Shown here: positions 5,374-6,027 of the stretch, in pieces | How the letters are laid out: each line of letters begins with the position of its first letter | How positions within the stretch are numbered: the first letter of the stretch is position 1 | Assembly: GCA_027083995.1 (NCBI GenBank) | Contig: JALWME010000053.1 | Coordinates: forward strand, 1-6,027 | Length of the DNA: 6,027 nucleotides | Origin: Sulfurovum sp. | GTDB lineage: Bacteria; Campylobacterota; Campylobacteria; Campylobacterales; Sulfurovaceae | Direction: 5' to 3' | Translations under genes and position numbers: made by a program | The notes under the pieces: model-generated | Database searches by the model: none | What the model was told of the DNA's origin: nothing | Seen by the model: the letters and a program-made list of their open reading frames with translations, nothing else

Positions 5374-5401
5374 ATTAACAATTAACAATTAAAAATTAAA
5401 T
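5374..5401. repeat. A-rich heptamer array 5 (3' end of murD)
   Basis: Four 7-bp units lie in register: ATTAACA twice, then ATTAAAA and ATTAAAT. The last unit contains the murD stop (TAA on the - strand, 5396-5398). Shifted by one base the unit is AATTAAC, which differs from the AGTTAGC of arrays 1-4 only by two G-to-A changes, so it may be a divergent member of the same family. In AT-rich DNA a chance origin is harder to exclude than for the other arrays. Confidence 0.7.
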
Positions 5402-6027
5402 TTTTTTTACCAAGTTAATAAATGTTTCACCCCTGTGTTTGTAAGAGTTAAACTGGTCAAAGCTTGCAGCAGCAGGCGAAAGCAGGGCAATCTCTTCTTT
5501 GGTGAGACAGGTATCTATTTGTTCTACAGCTATTTTCAGAGTATGACAGGAGTTGGCTTGGATGTTATGTCTCTTGGCAAGAGCTAAAAGTGTGTCGTTA
5601 TTTGCCCCTATAGTATATAGTGTAAGTGAAAGTGTTTTTATCACGTCAAAAAGTGGGGTCAAATCTGCCCCTTTATCATCGCCTCCTAGTATGAGGTGGA
5701 TGTGTTGGTCTGCATACCCCTTGACTGCTTGTAGGGTCGCATCTAAGTTGGTAGCTTTTGAGTCATTTACCCATAGTCTTTTTTGTGCGTCATAAAACTC
5801 TTCTTGGCGATGGGCATCACGTTTAAAAGCGTTAAGTAACGCATAATCTGTTTCATCAAAAAGTACTTTGGTAATAGCCAGTGAAAGTAGTGCATCTTGT
5901 AAAAAAGCACCTTTGTAGTGAAGTTTTGAGGCATCTAGGTTAAAATAGTTACAGATAAAAGCATCACTATCATACTCCACCACATAAGCATCAGTTTTAG
6001 GTACGTTTAGTCCTTTAGGTATGAGGG
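5396..6027 (-). CDS. murD: UDP-N-acetylmuramoyl-alanine--D-glutamate ligase MurD, C-terminal half (5' end outside window)
   Basis: This cytoplasmic Mur ligase adds D-glutamate to UDP-MurNAc-L-Ala using ATP in peptidoglycan precursor synthesis. The frame stays open to the right edge (14 codons beyond the GTG at 5983, reading LIPKGLNVPKTDAY), so that GTG is not the start. About 209 codons are visible; roughly the first half of the protein is missing. Counting from the GTG at 5983, motifs are GAFLQDALLSLA (25-36, end of the central ATP domain), HRQE (58-61), NDSKATN (73-79), LILGGDDKG (97-105), LLSPAAASFDQF (167-178) and HRGETF (183-188). The NDSKATN and SPAxASFDQF blocks are diagnostic of MurD's C-terminal substrate domain. 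It lies upstream of tRNA-Phe on the same strand; its stop falls in an A-rich heptamer repeat. Confidence 0.95.
   Translation of the reverse strand, partial: LIPKGLNVPKTDAYVVEYDSDAFICNYFNLDASKLHYKGAFLQDALLSLAITKVLFDETDYALLNAFKRDAHRQEEFYDAQKRLWVNDSKATNLDATLQAVKGYADQHIHLILGGDDKGADLTPLFDVIKTLSLTLYTIGANNDTLLALAKRHNIQANSCHTLKIAVEQIDTCLTKEEIALLSPAAASFDQFNSYKHRGETFINLVKKI

Noticed and set aside
5553..5795. + strand open frame of 80 codons opposite murD
   Set aside because: It is antisense to the diagnostic MurD motifs and has no ribosome site.

Overview
The window looks like chromosomal DNA of a campylobacterotal (epsilonproteobacterial) bacterium, probably of the Sulfurovum/Sulfurimonas type. The basis is the AT-rich sequence, the SAGxDSS variant of the TilS ATP motif, the short TilS and MurD proteins, and an Opr/MOMP-like porin with a Pro/Val/Ala-rich segment after its signal peptide. 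Genus assignment is inference; no database search was possible.

Layout. A tyrosine recombinase (Xer/integrase family) enters from the left edge on the + strand and ends at 716. Everything after it is on the - strand. Read in the direction of transcription, the right edge carries the C-terminal half of murD (peptidoglycan synthesis), then tRNA-Phe(GAA), then a porin gene with a perfect-consensus sigma70 promoter, a strong Shine-Dalgarno and a rho-independent terminator. After that comes an apparent operon rimO (S12 methylthiotransferase), an S23-type four-helix-bundle gene, and tilS (tRNA-Ile lysidine synthase). tilS converges on the recombinase gene. rimO and tilS both serve translation; the S23 gene between them looks like a late arrival.

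The unusual signal is a family of degenerate 7-bp tandem repeats (core about AGTTAGC / AGTGAGC / AACTAGC), placed at 712-750, 803-837, 1763-1811 and 2192-2226. An A-rich relative (ATTAACA units) lies at 5374-5401. The arrays sit exactly at gene borders. They contain or overlap the stop codons of four genes (recombinase, tilS, rimO, murD). They are translated as low-complexity tails on TilS and RimO and as an N-terminal extension of TilS. Two of them, in inverted orientation, bracket the small S23 gene. The layout suggests a compact S23-plus-heptamer element (about 464 bp, 1763-2226) inserted between rimO and tilS, with related arrays scattered nearby. That is the best candidate here for an under-described system. 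The repeats and their positions are read directly from the sequence; mobility and any link between S23 protein and repeats are inference.

No gene-free stretch exceeds 300 bases. The longest, 5014-5257, holds the porin leader and promoter plus AT-rich DNA with nothing else I can name.
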